From: Paludibacteraceae bacterium
GTDB lineage: Bacteria; Bacteroidota; Bacteroidia; Bacteroidales; Paludibacteraceae
Direction of reading: 5' to 3'
DNA length: 46,321 nt
NCBI GenBank assembly: GCA_017527495.1
Contig: JAFXPY010000011.1
Location: forward strand, 1 to 46,321
The notes below the pieces were generated by a model. That model did no database searches, was not told the DNA's origin, and saw nothing but the letters and a program-made list of their open reading frames with translations. The translations under genes were made by a program, and so were the position numbers. Shown here in pieces: positions 9,854 to 17,736 of the stretch (positions are counted from its first letter, which is position 1; each line of letters starts with the position of its first letter).

Positions 9854-10666
9854 CTATACTTGTTTTATCAATTCGGTCATTATCAGCGTCATCAATGGTT
9901 GTTTGGCATTGCCTATCTCTTGCACCTCTTCATGGCTTACTTCAACAATCTTTCCGTCAACGCCGAGGTCGGTGATGATACTCATTCCAAACACCTTCAT
10001 TCCACAATGGTTGGCAACAATAACCTCAGGCACTGTACTCATTCCGACTGCGTCGCCACCGATAATACGGAAATAGCGGTATTCTGCCGGCGTCTCAAAT
10101 GTAGGACCTTGCGTGCCAACATACACTCCTTCCACAACTTTTATGTTGTTTTTCTCAGCTATGGCTTTTGCTTTGCGTATCAATTCTTTGTCGTATGCTT
10201 CGTGCATATCAGGGAAACGGGGTCCTAATTCTTCGTAGTTTTTGCCGCGAAGGGGGTGTTCCGGGAATAGATTGATATGGTCGTTGATTATCATCAGCTC
10301 GCCAATACTATAGTCAGGATTGACTCCACCCGATGCATTACTCACAAAAAGAGTCTTTATTCCTAACTGGTGCATCACACGAACAGGGAATGTAACCTCT
10401 TTCATCGAGTAACCCTCGTAGAAGTGAAAACGCCCCTGCATAGCCAAGACATCAACACCTCCCAATTTTCCGACAATAAGTTTTCCGCTATGTCCTTCTA
10501 CGGTTGAGACAGGGAAGTTAGGTATTGTCTCATAAGGATAATCTGTGCGGTCAGTGATTTTTGTTGATAGGTTACCTAAGCCTGTGCCTAAAATAATACC
10601 AACTTTGGGTTGTGTTTTCATAACTGATTTCAAATAATCAGCGGTTTCGATTATTTTCTGTAACAT
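9854..10666 (-). CDS. punA: Purine nucleoside phosphorylase
   Basis: The 270-residue enzyme is of the trimeric PNP family (inosine/guanosine phosphorolysis in purine salvage, cytosolic). Visible motifs are the phosphate-binding GTGLG (residues 27-31), VEGHSGKL, the MQGRFHFYEGY loop, NASGG and the base-binding TQGPTFETPAEYR and GMSTVPEV. Its ATG at 10666 lies inside the end of lpxK (29-nt overlap), so translation of the two is probably linked. Confidence 0.93.
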   Translation of the reverse strand: MLQKIIETADYLKSVMKTQPKVGIILGTGLGNLSTKITDRTDYPYETIPNFPVSTVEGHSGKLIVGKLGGVDVLAMQGRFHFYEGYSMKEVTFPVRVMHQLGIKTLFVSNASGGVNPDYSIGELMIINDHINLFPEHPLRGKNYEELGPRFPDMHEAYDKELIRKAKAIAEKNNIKVVEGVYVGTQGPTFETPAEYRYFRIIGGDAVGMSTVPEVIVANHCGMKVFGMSIITDLGVDGKIVEVSHEEVQEIGNAKQPLMTLIMTELIKQV

Positions 10667-11687
10667 ATAGTGAAATTTGTTTGATTAAGTTATCTTCGTT
10701 TGAATTTATTTTCACCTGTATTGGAACGGCATAAAGAACACGCTTTATCTTGTCGCTCAGAAATGTGCAACTTTTCAGTCGTGCTGCGTCTTTCTCTGTT
10801 GTTACGATGCAATCAAGATATGAATTTGCGAATGTTTCTTCTATTGTTTTTATGTCAAGTTTGGTGTACCAATGGTGGTCGGCAAAAGCCATTAACTTAT
10901 AGTCGATACCTCGTTTCTGAAGTTCGTCTTCAAGAGGTTTGTTATTCACTATTCCGGTGAGTATGAGCGGTCGGTGTTTTTTTTCGTCTAATTGCAATGG
11001 CTTGCAATAGTCGGGGAATACAGGGTATAACTCGCCATACTCAAGCGTCGAGAAATACAGACTTTGGAATGGCGTAATCTTTATCTCACTGGCCACCACT
11101 CGTCTCTCTATTGGTTGCATCTCAGGACATTTGGTTACAATGATTGCATTGGCTCGCAACGAACCTGATTGAGGCTCTCGCAATCGTCCTAAGGGCAGGA
11201 CATAATCGTTGACATACAAATCTTCGTAGGCTGTAAGCAAGATTGTAAAACCCACTTTCAAATGCCTATGCTGCATACCATCATCGAGTATAACAACATC
11301 TATGTCAGGCACTGATTTGAGCAACAGATTTATTCCTCTCACTCTATGTTCGCACACTGCGACAGGCACATCAGGAAAATGCTGATGCAACTGCAACATC
11401 TCATCGCCCAATTCAACTGCCGTACTCGTCTCATCGGCAAGAACAAAACCACTTGTTTTGCGCTTATAGCCACGCGACAACACTGCCACCTTGAATTCCG
11501 GACTCAACTTACGCACCAGATATTCGACATGCGGCGTCTTACCCGTTCCGCCAACAACAAGATTGCCTACGCATATAGTCGGAACGCTCACCGACCATGA
11601 GCGCAACACACCTTCGTCGAACAACCAATTACGGATTTCAACGATAAGGTAGTAAATCCAACTTAAAGGCGCAAGCAAAAAACGCAT
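10638..11687 (-). CDS. lpxK: Tetraacyldisaccharide 4'-kinase
   Basis: LpxK adds the 4'-phosphate to the lipid A disaccharide at the inner membrane. The protein has 349 residues from the ATG at 11687. A TTG two codons upstream overlaps the sppA stop; I prefer the ATG (MRFLLAPLSWIYYLI). Residues 5-20 form the N-terminal membrane-associated helix. The P-loop is GNLVVGGTGKTPH, and ILDDGMQHRHLKV is the LpxK DDGFQH-type motif. The start is 2 nt past the sppA stop and the end overlaps punA. Confidence 0.95.
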   Translation of the reverse strand: MRFLLAPLSWIYYLIVEIRNWLFDEGVLRSWSVSVPTICVGNLVVGGTGKTPHVEYLVRKLSPEFKVAVLSRGYKRKTSGFVLADETSTAVELGDEMLQLHQHFPDVPVAVCEHRVRGINLLLKSVPDIDVVILDDGMQHRHLKVGFTILLTAYEDLYVNDYVLPLGRLREPQSGSLRANAIIVTKCPEMQPIERRVVASEIKITPFQSLYFSTLEYGELYPVFPDYCKPLQLDEKKHRPLILTGIVNNKPLEDELQKRGIDYKLMAFADHHWYTKLDIKTIEETFANSYLDCIVTTEKDAARLKSCTFLSDKIKRVLYAVPIQVKINSNEDNLIKQISLYVTENNRNR

Positions 11688-11689
11688 TG

Positions 11690-13444
11690 TCAATATATCT
11701 CAACCGGCACCATCTGTGCTCTGATGCCCGATGTGTTAAGCACTTTATTTATTGTTTCGTATTGTCTGTAACCAAAGCCTAAGCGATTGGCTATAATTCG
11801 ATTAGCTATTTTCTCTGTTGCTGTACTATTCAATAGCTGTGTGTAAAAGTCTTCCACTTCAGGATATGTTGCCACACTGTACTTATCAAGTGAGGCCATG
11901 CGTGCGGCACACTCAATGGCGTCATTCAGCGAACCGAGTTTATCAACAAGGCCCAACTCCAAAGCGCGTGTTCCGCTCCATACACGACCTTCAGCAATAG
12001 TCTTGATAGAATCTTGTGTGCAATGGCGTCCGTCGGCACAACGCTGTGTGAATAATTCATATCCACGATTGATTGCATTCTGCATCTGCAACTTTTCTTC
12101 CTCGCTCATAGTGCCATATTGCGCATCGGCATAGAATAAACCATATTTATTGGTCTGCACTCCATCAAAACTGAGACCTATTTTGTCGGCCGTCTGTCTG
12201 AAGTTAGGTATCAGACCAAATATACCTATTGAACCGGTCAGCGTGGTTGGCTCAGCAAAGATAGTGTCTGCCATGCAGGAGATATAATAACCTCCCGATG
12301 CAGCATAGTCACCCATCGAAACGACAATAGGCTTGCCGGCCTCTTTGGCTACCATAAATGCATGCCATATCTGCTCACTTGCATACGCGCTGCCGCCACC
12401 ACTATTGACACGCATTACAATCGCCTTGACATCATCGTCTTTGACGAGTTCGTTGATGGTCTTCACCATCTTGGTACCAACAATACCATCTCCTGTGTCG
12501 TCTGTTATGTCGCCCTCAGCATATAGCACAGCAATCTTGTCTGACTCATATTTCTCATTGCGCACAACCTGACACATGCTCTTATGTGATACAAAATGAT
12601 ACTTGTCGGTCTGGCAAAGACGCTTAACCAACGAATCCATATCCTGAACATAAAGAAGTGTGTCAACCAATTTGGTCTCTACATAACGCTCTTGGGGCAC
12701 CAAATCCATGTTTTCATCGGCGAGTTCATTGAGTCGCATAACAGACAAATCGCGAGACTCACCTATCTCCTTTACTACCTCCGACCAGAAATCATCAAGC
12801 AGGGTTTGATACTGCAAACGATTAGGCTCACTCATCTGTGTGGTTATGAAAGGCTCAACAGCCGACTTGAATGTTCCGACTTTGAACACCTGCATCTCAA
12901 TTCCCAACTTATCGAGTGTATTCTTGTAAAACATCAGCGATGAAGCCAAACCATGTAAAGCCACACTACCCTGTTGGTTCAGACACACACGGTCTGCTAC
13001 AGAGGCAATATAATAGTTCAGCTGCGAATAGTCATCGGCATACGCCACTATCCATTTACCCGACTGCTTGAAATCAAGCAGTGCATCGCGTATCTGCTTG
13101 GCAGAAGCAAAACCCGTTTGAAGCGAACCGCCGTTGAGATAGATACCTTGTATTTTGGCGTCATCTTTGGCCAACTTGATATTAGCCAAGATATCCTCCA
13201 AGCCTATCTTTGTCTCTTGCTCATAACCCGGAACAGAAGAAAACATGTCCGCCAAAGGGTCGTTGGCAACACGCTCCGCAAGAGTTCCCTTCATATCTAA
13301 ACGATACACAGAATTCGACTCTAACTTGGTTACCTCAGACGACGAAAATGACGCCGCAATACCAATGAACAAAACAAATTGCAAAACAATAAAGAGTATC
13401 AAACCCACTATCGTTCCTAACACAACTTTAAAAAAACCTTTCAT
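11690..13444 (-). CDS. sppA: Signal peptide peptidase SppA, 67-kDa type
   Basis: The 584-residue inner-membrane serine protease digests cleaved signal peptides. There is one N-terminal membrane segment (GTIVGLILFIVLQFVLFIGIA). Two S49 repeats follow. The general-base Lys is in KVGTFKSAVEPF and the nucleophile Ser in YAASGGYYIS, as in the E. coli enzyme. It is the first gene of the leftward block, with its own promoter 29 bp upstream. Confidence 0.95.
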   Translation of the reverse strand: MKGFFKVVLGTIVGLILFIVLQFVLFIGIAASFSSSEVTKLESNSVYRLDMKGTLAERVANDPLADMFSSVPGYEQETKIGLEDILANIKLAKDDAKIQGIYLNGGSLQTGFASAKQIRDALLDFKQSGKWIVAYADDYSQLNYYIASVADRVCLNQQGSVALHGLASSLMFYKNTLDKLGIEMQVFKVGTFKSAVEPFITTQMSEPNRLQYQTLLDDFWSEVVKEIGESRDLSVMRLNELADENMDLVPQERYVETKLVDTLLYVQDMDSLVKRLCQTDKYHFVSHKSMCQVVRNEKYESDKIAVLYAEGDITDDTGDGIVGTKMVKTINELVKDDDVKAIVMRVNSGGGSAYASEQIWHAFMVAKEAGKPIVVSMGDYAASGGYYISCMADTIFAEPTTLTGSIGIFGLIPNFRQTADKIGLSFDGVQTNKYGLFYADAQYGTMSEEEKLQMQNAINRGYELFTQRCADGRHCTQDSIKTIAEGRVWSGTRALELGLVDKLGSLNDAIECAARMASLDKYSVATYPEVEDFYTQLLNSTATEKIANRIIANRLGFGYRQYETINKVLNTSGIRAQMVPVEIY

Positions 13445-13472
13445 TTTTTACACTTCTTTACATAATACCTTG

Positions 13473-13503
13473 CAAAATTAATATGTTTTTTTTGTTTTTC
13501 AAA
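13473..13503 (-). promoter_or_regulatory. Bacteroidetes-type promoter of sppA-lpxK-punA
   Basis: On the minus strand TTTG (13503-13500) is followed after 19 nt by TAATTTTG (13480-13473), matching the -33 TTG / -7 TAnnTTTG consensus. It points at sppA. Confidence 0.75.
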
Positions 13504-13529
13504 ATTTTTTTAACACAAATCTGTTTTAG

Positions 13530-13625
13530 AAGACAATAATAGACAAATTTGGAAGACAAAGATAGACAAAGTTGGAAGACAACTAAAGACAATTAAAGAC
13601 AAAGTTGGAAGACAATTGAAGACTA
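13530..13625. repeat. Array of eight AGACAA hexamers upstream of the sppA promoter
   Basis: AGACAA starts at 13531, 13541, 13554, 13564, 13577, 13587, 13597 and 13610, with spacings of 10 or 13 nt. The larger unit is 23 nt (two hexamers plus TTGG). A degenerate ninth copy follows at 13620. It lies 28-122 bp upstream of the sppA -33 box. Confidence 0.75.
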
Positions 13626-13639
13626 TTATTGTCCGATAA

Positions 13640-13830
13640 AAATGAATTTCCCTTTAGGGAATATCTTTTAATAGCATAATATCGTAATTTCATATCGCGA
13701 TTTCCCGTTAGGGAATTTCTCTTAAACTCTTAATTTATATTGATTAAAAGAAATTTCCTACGGAAAAAATATCGAATTAAAATCTTTATTCTCTATTAAA
13801 AGAAAACTCCTACGGAGTATATCGAAAACA
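13640..13830. repeat. Cluster of degenerate palindromes related to the interior of the MITE-like element
   Basis: It holds TTCCCTTTAGGGAA, TTTCCCGTTAGGGAA and CTCCTACGGAG palindromes, each close to a CTTTTAATAG or CTATTAAAAG box. The same palindrome-and-box combination occurs inside the elements at 17737, 27113 and 39343. No terminal repeat is seen at its left side. 13831-13930 is AT-rich with nothing recognisable. Confidence 0.55.
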
Positions 13831-13940
13831 TAAGTCCCATCATAGATTAATATTTATATCGGCTTGATTGGCAACAATATACTGATACAATAAAAATTTT
13901 AACCGGACACCAATAAAAATTTATATTCACTCATCTCTCA

Positions 13941-14181
13941 CAACCGCGTAGCGGTTGCATATTAATAGAAAAATGGTGTTATTATTCTTCCTCGCTCTAC
14001 CGCGTTAGCGGTTGCATATTAAAATTATTTAGTTTGCGTTTAATTCGATTATTAGACGATGAACAACCACTATGTGGTTGATGTGGTTGTAATCTTGATT
14101 ATATCTTTTAATATGCAACGGCGTTAGCCGTTGTGGTGGTGTGGTGGTCTGTTTGTTTTTATTGATAAGCAACGGCCGTTG
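13941..14181. repeat. Hairpin cluster H1: five palindromes with variable arms and conserved flanks
   Basis: Palindromes: CAACCGC-GTA-GCGGTTG (13941-13957), ACCGC-GTTA-GCGGT (13999-14012), CAACCAC-TAT-GTGGTTG (14064-14080), CAACGGC-GTTA-GCCGTTG (14116-14133) and CAACGGCCGTTG (14170-14181). Several are next to GCATATTAA or TTTTAATATGC. An inverted related cluster occurs at 19519-19653. Confidence 0.75.
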
Positions 14182-14236
14182 AACTCCGTGATATTAAAAT
14201 TTCATTAATATGCGAAACTTGAATTAGCTATATTCG

Positions 14237-14379
14237 TTCGACATAGAAATTCCCTAACATGAAATCAATGAATATATAAAAATAATCAGCTATCCTATTA
14301 AAAGAAAATCGCTATGTGCAAAGTTAATACTTTTTTTTAATGTATAACACGATAACATTTAACCAAGTGGAAAACTTTA
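14237..14379 (+). mobile_element. Partial MITE-like element (right half)
   Basis: It matches the right half of the full element at 17737-17969: TTCGACATAGAAATTCCCT at the left, CTATCCTATTAAAAGA in the middle and the terminal repeat AGTGGAAAACTTTA (14366-14379, one mismatch to the 14-nt terminus). The left half and left terminus are missing, and it sits directly after hairpin cluster H1. Confidence 0.6.
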
Positions 14380-14457
14380 GTTAGTAACTGCGAGTAAGAA
14401 CGCTAATAACCTACATCTTTCTACAGAGCGTTTTTTTTGATTTTTTTAGCAATAATC

Positions 14458-14488
14458 TTGCATATTCAAATTTTTTTATGTACCTTTG
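14458..14488 (+). promoter_or_regulatory. Bacteroidetes-type promoter of the AAA/DUF4143 gene
   Basis: TTG (14458-14460), a 20-nt spacer, then TACCTTTG (14481-14488). The expected transcript start, just after 14490, places the three 33-bp repeats in the 5' leader. Confidence 0.75.
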
Positions 14489-14494
14489 CAGCGC

Positions 14495-14593
14495 AAAGTC
14501 GCTTGAAAAAATACATCATTTTATAAAAAAGTCGTTTGAAAAAATATGCAGTTTTACTAAAAAGTCGTTTGGAAAAATACAAAAAACATAATA
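14495..14593 (+). repeat. Three tandem 33-bp repeats in the leader of the AAA/DUF4143 gene
   Basis: Copies start at 14495, 14528 and 14561 with AAAGTCG(C/T)TTGAAAAA (third copy TTGGAAAAA). The period is exactly 33 nt. The first two copies share about 20 of the first 21 bases and the rest is looser. They lie between the promoter and the ATG at 14602. Confidence 0.75.
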
Positions 14594-14601
14594 AAACAAA
14601 T

Positions 14602-15921
14602 ATGCTTAAACGAAAAATATACTCTCGATTGGCTGAATGGAAGCAAGATTCTGAGCATAAGCCGATAATAATTAAAGGGTGCCGCCAATGTGGTAAGACT
14701 TTTGCTGTTCTTGAATTTGCAAAAGTAAATTATGAAAATGTATTATACATAAATTTTCTTGAAGACAAACAAGTTGGACTAATTTTTAGAGAATCGCTGA
14801 ATGCACAACATATAATCTCAAGTCTGTCGGCATTATATGGAGATATTGTATCATTGACGCCATATAAAACATGTATTATTTTCGATGAGATTCAGCAATG
14901 TCCAGAAGCCCGCACTGCTCTTAAATTTCTATCTATAGATGGTAGATATGATATTATTTGTACTGGCTCATTATTAGGAGTATCCGGTTATGCGAGTCAA
15001 GTGACATCTATCCCTGTTGGTTATGAGCATATAGTGGATATGTATCCATTAGATTTTGAAGAATGGCTTTGGGCAAATGGGATAAAAGACGATATTATAC
15101 AATTACTCAAAGACTGCTTAAACAACATTAAGCCTATTCCATCTGCAATTCATAACCGCATGCGACAACTTATGTTGCAATACATAGTTATAGGTGGAAT
15201 GCCTGAAGTTGTTGCTGATTTTGTTAAAAATAAGGATTATGCTCGCATACTACGAATTCAGCAACGCATAGTGAGAGACTATCAAGATGATGTTGTTAAA
15301 TACGCATTGCAAGAAGATAAAACGTTGATTAAAGAATGTTTTAAGAGTATTCCATTGCAACTAAGCAAAGAAAATAAAAAATTTCAGTATTCATTAGTAC
15401 GCAAACGTGGCACAGCAAACATGTTCAGAGGGTGTCTTCAATGGTTGGAGGATGCCGGAATAGTACACCGATGTTATAATTTGCACATAACCGAACTCCC
15501 ATTGGAGGGAAATGCAATACACGACCAATTCAAAGTATATATGGCAGATAGCGGATTATTTGTCAGTATGTTAGAACAAGGTACTCAATTTGATATCTTG
15601 CAAGGCAATTTATTAGGATACAAAGGTGCAATATTTGAAAATGCACTTGCAGACATATTCTCAAAGATGGAGCGTAGACTATATTATTTCAGAAAAGAAT
15701 CTGGTTTAGAGTTAGATTTCATTATTAGATATAGAGGTCAATGCACACCGATAGAGGTAAAAGCGACAACCGGCAATGCAAAAAGCTTGAAAACAACTAT
15801 GGCACATCCCGAAAAATATCATGTCTATCAAGCAATCAAATTGGGAGATTATAATATCGGACAAACAAACAATATAACTATTATGCCTCTATACATGGCT
15901 TTTCTTTTGACCGACACATAG
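14602..15921 (+). CDS. AAA family ATPase with DUF4143 and nuclease-like C-terminus
   Basis: The protein has 439 residues from ATG 14602; an upstream in-frame TTG (14536) lies in the repeat leader and is a poorer start. The N-terminal AAA_14 domain has Walker A GCRQCGKT (residues 26-33) and Walker B CIIFDEIQQC. The C-terminal DUF4143 region contains SGLELDF...TPIEVKAT, a PD-(D/E)XK-like pattern. Such genes are multicopy and spread between Bacteroidales genomes, often alone; their role is unknown and has been suggested to involve DNA. Surroundings are repeat-rich intergenic DNA on both sides, which fits an accessory, mobile gene. Function is not established. Confidence 0.85.
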   Translation: MLKRKIYSRLAEWKQDSEHKPIIIKGCRQCGKTFAVLEFAKVNYENVLYINFLEDKQVGLIFRESLNAQHIISSLSALYGDIVSLTPYKTCIIFDEIQQCPEARTALKFLSIDGRYDIICTGSLLGVSGYASQVTSIPVGYEHIVDMYPLDFEEWLWANGIKDDIIQLLKDCLNNIKPIPSAIHNRMRQLMLQYIVIGGMPEVVADFVKNKDYARILRIQQRIVRDYQDDVVKYALQEDKTLIKECFKSIPLQLSKENKKFQYSLVRKRGTANMFRGCLQWLEDAGIVHRCYNLHITELPLEGNAIHDQFKVYMADSGLFVSMLEQGTQFDILQGNLLGYKGAIFENALADIFSKMERRLYYFRKESGLELDFIIRYRGQCTPIEVKATTGNAKSLKTTMAHPEKYHVYQAIKLGDYNIGQTNNITIMPLYMAFLLTDT

Positions 15922-16212
15922 ATTTGAGGATTTGAAGATTTGAGGATTTCTCGGCTAATAAAAACGGATGCAATAAATAATCTGATTTATCTGCTCAATC
16001 TGCTGACAACTTTAGAAAACGAATGGAAACGAATTATTGTCTTTAATTTTGGTAAATTTTTGACAAAACAAAATTCGTAATAATTCGGGTAATTAGTAGA
16101 TAAATAATTTCGCGTAATTTGATGACAATTGGTAACTATTGACAAGTAACACACAACCACGCAATCCACTCTATACTTTGAGGAACTTGTGGAAGGACAA
16201 CTAAAAATAATC
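15922..16212. other. Gene-free spacer with short direct repeats
   Basis: It begins with GATTTGAGGATTTGAAG-type repeats right at the ATPase stop. It holds a 50-bp sequence at 16061-16110 that recurs at 17681-17730 with about 45 of 50 matches. I see no promoter consensus or RNA gene here. Confidence 0.5.
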
Positions 16213-16379
16213 CTATAAAACACTCACAAGGCGCACGCTTAACCCGTTGGACCGACCGCTGCGGTTCTGCGGGTAGAGGCCCGACGAGGTGAAGTAGAGG
16301 ATGTAGGCGAGGTTGGTGCTGTTCTTCGAAGCATACCAAAAGTAGCCGCCCGACCCGACATTGTTCACACTCGGGATCG
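16213..16379 (-). pseudogene. Orphan C-terminal module of a FISUMP-like protein
   Basis: Directly after the stop of the secreted protein gene, in another frame, the minus strand encodes TIPSVNNVGSGGYFWYAS, then AYILYF and NGLSVRLVSVL before a TAG at 16215-16213. This parallels the last 55 residues of the intact gene (SVGNVGLRGHFWSVS, AWYLYF, GQGVRLSQDL) but most variable residues differ. It has no start of its own. It looks like a displaced former tail or a silent alternative tail. Confidence 0.7.
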
Positions 16380-16382
16380 TCA

Positions 16383-17417
16383 TTACAAATCTTGAGACAG
16401 ACGCACACCTTGCCCGTAGTACCGATAGTTGTCGAGCATGCGACAATTGCCACTGCCGAAATACAAGTACCACGCGTTGCTCGAACCGCCCTGCGATACG
16501 GACCAAAAGTGACCGCGCAACCCAACATTGCCCACACTCGAGCCATAGCGATAGCCCCCCGAAGGCAAAAAGACGGCGCCACGCTGCTCCATCTGCTCCC
16601 ATTGGGCTGTTGTGTAAGTGTTGGTGGTGAAGTTTAGTGATGTACCGGCAATAAAGGTTATTCCGCTCGGAGCCTCCCAATCGTCAGGAAGTAGTATAAA
16701 ACCCGTAACACCATTTACCGTGGCTTGACCACAAAGATTTTTGGCATTGGCTCTGCCACTATAAACATAACTCCACTCGTCATAAGTCAATGTGCGCCAT
16801 GTGCCTGGGGCGTCAGAGCCTATCTGATTATATACACCCCAATCGGCATTAGCATAAGCACCCGTAAGATTGTTCTTTTCGCTGCCACCGGGATAATAGT
16901 CGGAATATGATTGGCTCGTTGACCATGGCTGATAGACATTTGCTCCACTATTCCAACCACTCGTGCCCCAACCAAATAAATCTATCCAACCATCGTAGGT
17001 CTCTGAGATATTGGCATTATCGCATTTAGTACCATTGTGATAGACATTACCATTGCTTGCATCGCCAACATAATCCCATTGGTGCTCGGCAAAACGCCAT
17101 GTGCCTTTTTGAGTGGTGCCATCGGCGCATTGGTGAGTACCCTGAGCGGCATTGAACTGCAAATTACCCGGAGCAAACATCACTTGTCGGCCTTCGGCGA
17201 CACTGAACGGACCTAAGCCAACGACCTGAACATTACACTCCATTGCAGGAATCTTGTTTTTCATGCTCGTGGGGTAAATCAACTTTACAGCTTTACCAGT
17301 CTTAGCCTTTACCTCTTCGGCGGAAAGAGCAGTGTCAGACAAATCAAAGCTCACAACCTGAGAAAAACTCATAACGCTTAGCATAGCGAAAAAGAAAATG
17401 TAAAAGAAACGTTTCAT
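16383..17417 (-). CDS. Secreted FISUMP-like (C-type-lectin/SUMF-like fold) protein
   Basis: The protein has 344 residues with a signal peptide (MKRFFYIFFFAMLSVMSFS). The body has features of a family common in Bacteroidales: VMFAPGNLQFN, WRFAEHQWDYVG, WIDLFGWGTSGW, WRTLTYDEWSYV, GFILLPDDWEAPSG, FLPSGGYRYGS and a final module HFWSVSQGGSSNAWYLYF...GQGVRLS. The fold is probably that of the sulfatase-modifying-factor/C-type lectin group, which often presents variable surfaces. No catalytic residues are evident. The leader has a promoter at 17569-17599. A second, different version of the final module lies just downstream in another frame. Ligand and role are unknown. Confidence 0.75.
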   Translation of the reverse strand: MKRFFYIFFFAMLSVMSFSQVVSFDLSDTALSAEEVKAKTGKAVKLIYPTSMKNKIPAMECNVQVVGLGPFSVAEGRQVMFAPGNLQFNAAQGTHQCADGTTQKGTWRFAEHQWDYVGDASNGNVYHNGTKCDNANISETYDGWIDLFGWGTSGWNSGANVYQPWSTSQSYSDYYPGGSEKNNLTGAYANADWGVYNQIGSDAPGTWRTLTYDEWSYVYSGRANAKNLCGQATVNGVTGFILLPDDWEAPSGITFIAGTSLNFTTNTYTTAQWEQMEQRGAVFLPSGGYRYGSSVGNVGLRGHFWSVSQGGSSNAWYLYFGSGNCRMLDNYRYYGQGVRLSQDL

Positions 17418-17568
17418 AATATTGTTAGAAATTATTGTTTAAGCAGTGTTTAAGCCGTTATTTAATTGCGATTAAGCAGTGTTTTAATTGGTGCTTTATT
17501 ATTATTTAGCGGTGTTAAAAAAAATCATTAAATCCAACAATCGCGGCATAATCGTCAGACTACGGCGG

Positions 17569-17599
17569 CAAAGTTAACACAAATTAACCAAATATGCAA
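17569..17599 (-). promoter_or_regulatory. Promoter of the FISUMP-like gene
   Basis: On the minus strand TTG (17599-17597), a 20-nt spacer and TAACTTTG (17576-17569) match the Bacteroidetes consensus. The predicted leader is about 145 nt and contains imperfect repeats of AAGCAGTGTTTAA. Confidence 0.65.
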
Positions 17600-17621
17600 C
17601 ACTAATTTGACGAAATATTTG

Positions 17622-17662
17622 TAGAAAACGAATCTGACGAATAGGGGAGAAAAATTTGTTTA
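17622..17662. repeat. 41-bp direct repeat, left copy (right copy 18024-18064)
   Basis: The sequence beginning TAGAAAACGAATCTGAC recurs at 18024-18064 with one mismatch in 41. The two copies bracket the MITE-like element at 17737-17969. Confidence 0.8.
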
Positions 17663-17680
17663 AAAATTGTTGATAATTGT

Positions 17681-17730
17681 TGACCATACAAAATTCGTGA
17701 TAATTCGGGTAATTAGTAGAGAAATAATTA
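17681..17730. repeat. 50-bp direct repeat, right copy (left copy 16061-16110)
   Basis: About 45 of 50 bases match 16061-16110 (core ATAATTCGGGTAATTAGTAG). The pair brackets the FISUMP-like gene and its orphan tail at a distance of 1620 bp. Confidence 0.75.
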
Positions 17731-17736
17731 TCTTAC

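Noticed and set aside
14478-14590. Leader peptide (MYLCSAKSLEKIHHF...) over the 33-nt repeats
   Set aside because: Its ATG overlaps the boundary of the spacer and the -7 element and would lie upstream of the predicted transcript start.
14536-14601. TTG start for the AAA/DUF4143 gene
   Set aside because: It lies in the repeat; the ATG at 14602 begins the conserved protein (MLKRKIYSRL) and is the family-typical start.
16213-16560. Diversity-generating retroelement (template/variable repeat pair) at the FISUMP-like gene
   Set aside because: The two tail copies differ at many bases that are not adenine in either copy (for example AATGTC versus AATGTT), and no reverse transcriptase is present in the window.
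16213-16680. Minus-strand 155-codon ORF overlapping the FISUMP-like gene
   Set aside because: Most of it is a shadow frame of the real gene; only its last part (16213-16379) resembles protein and is annotated as the orphan tail.
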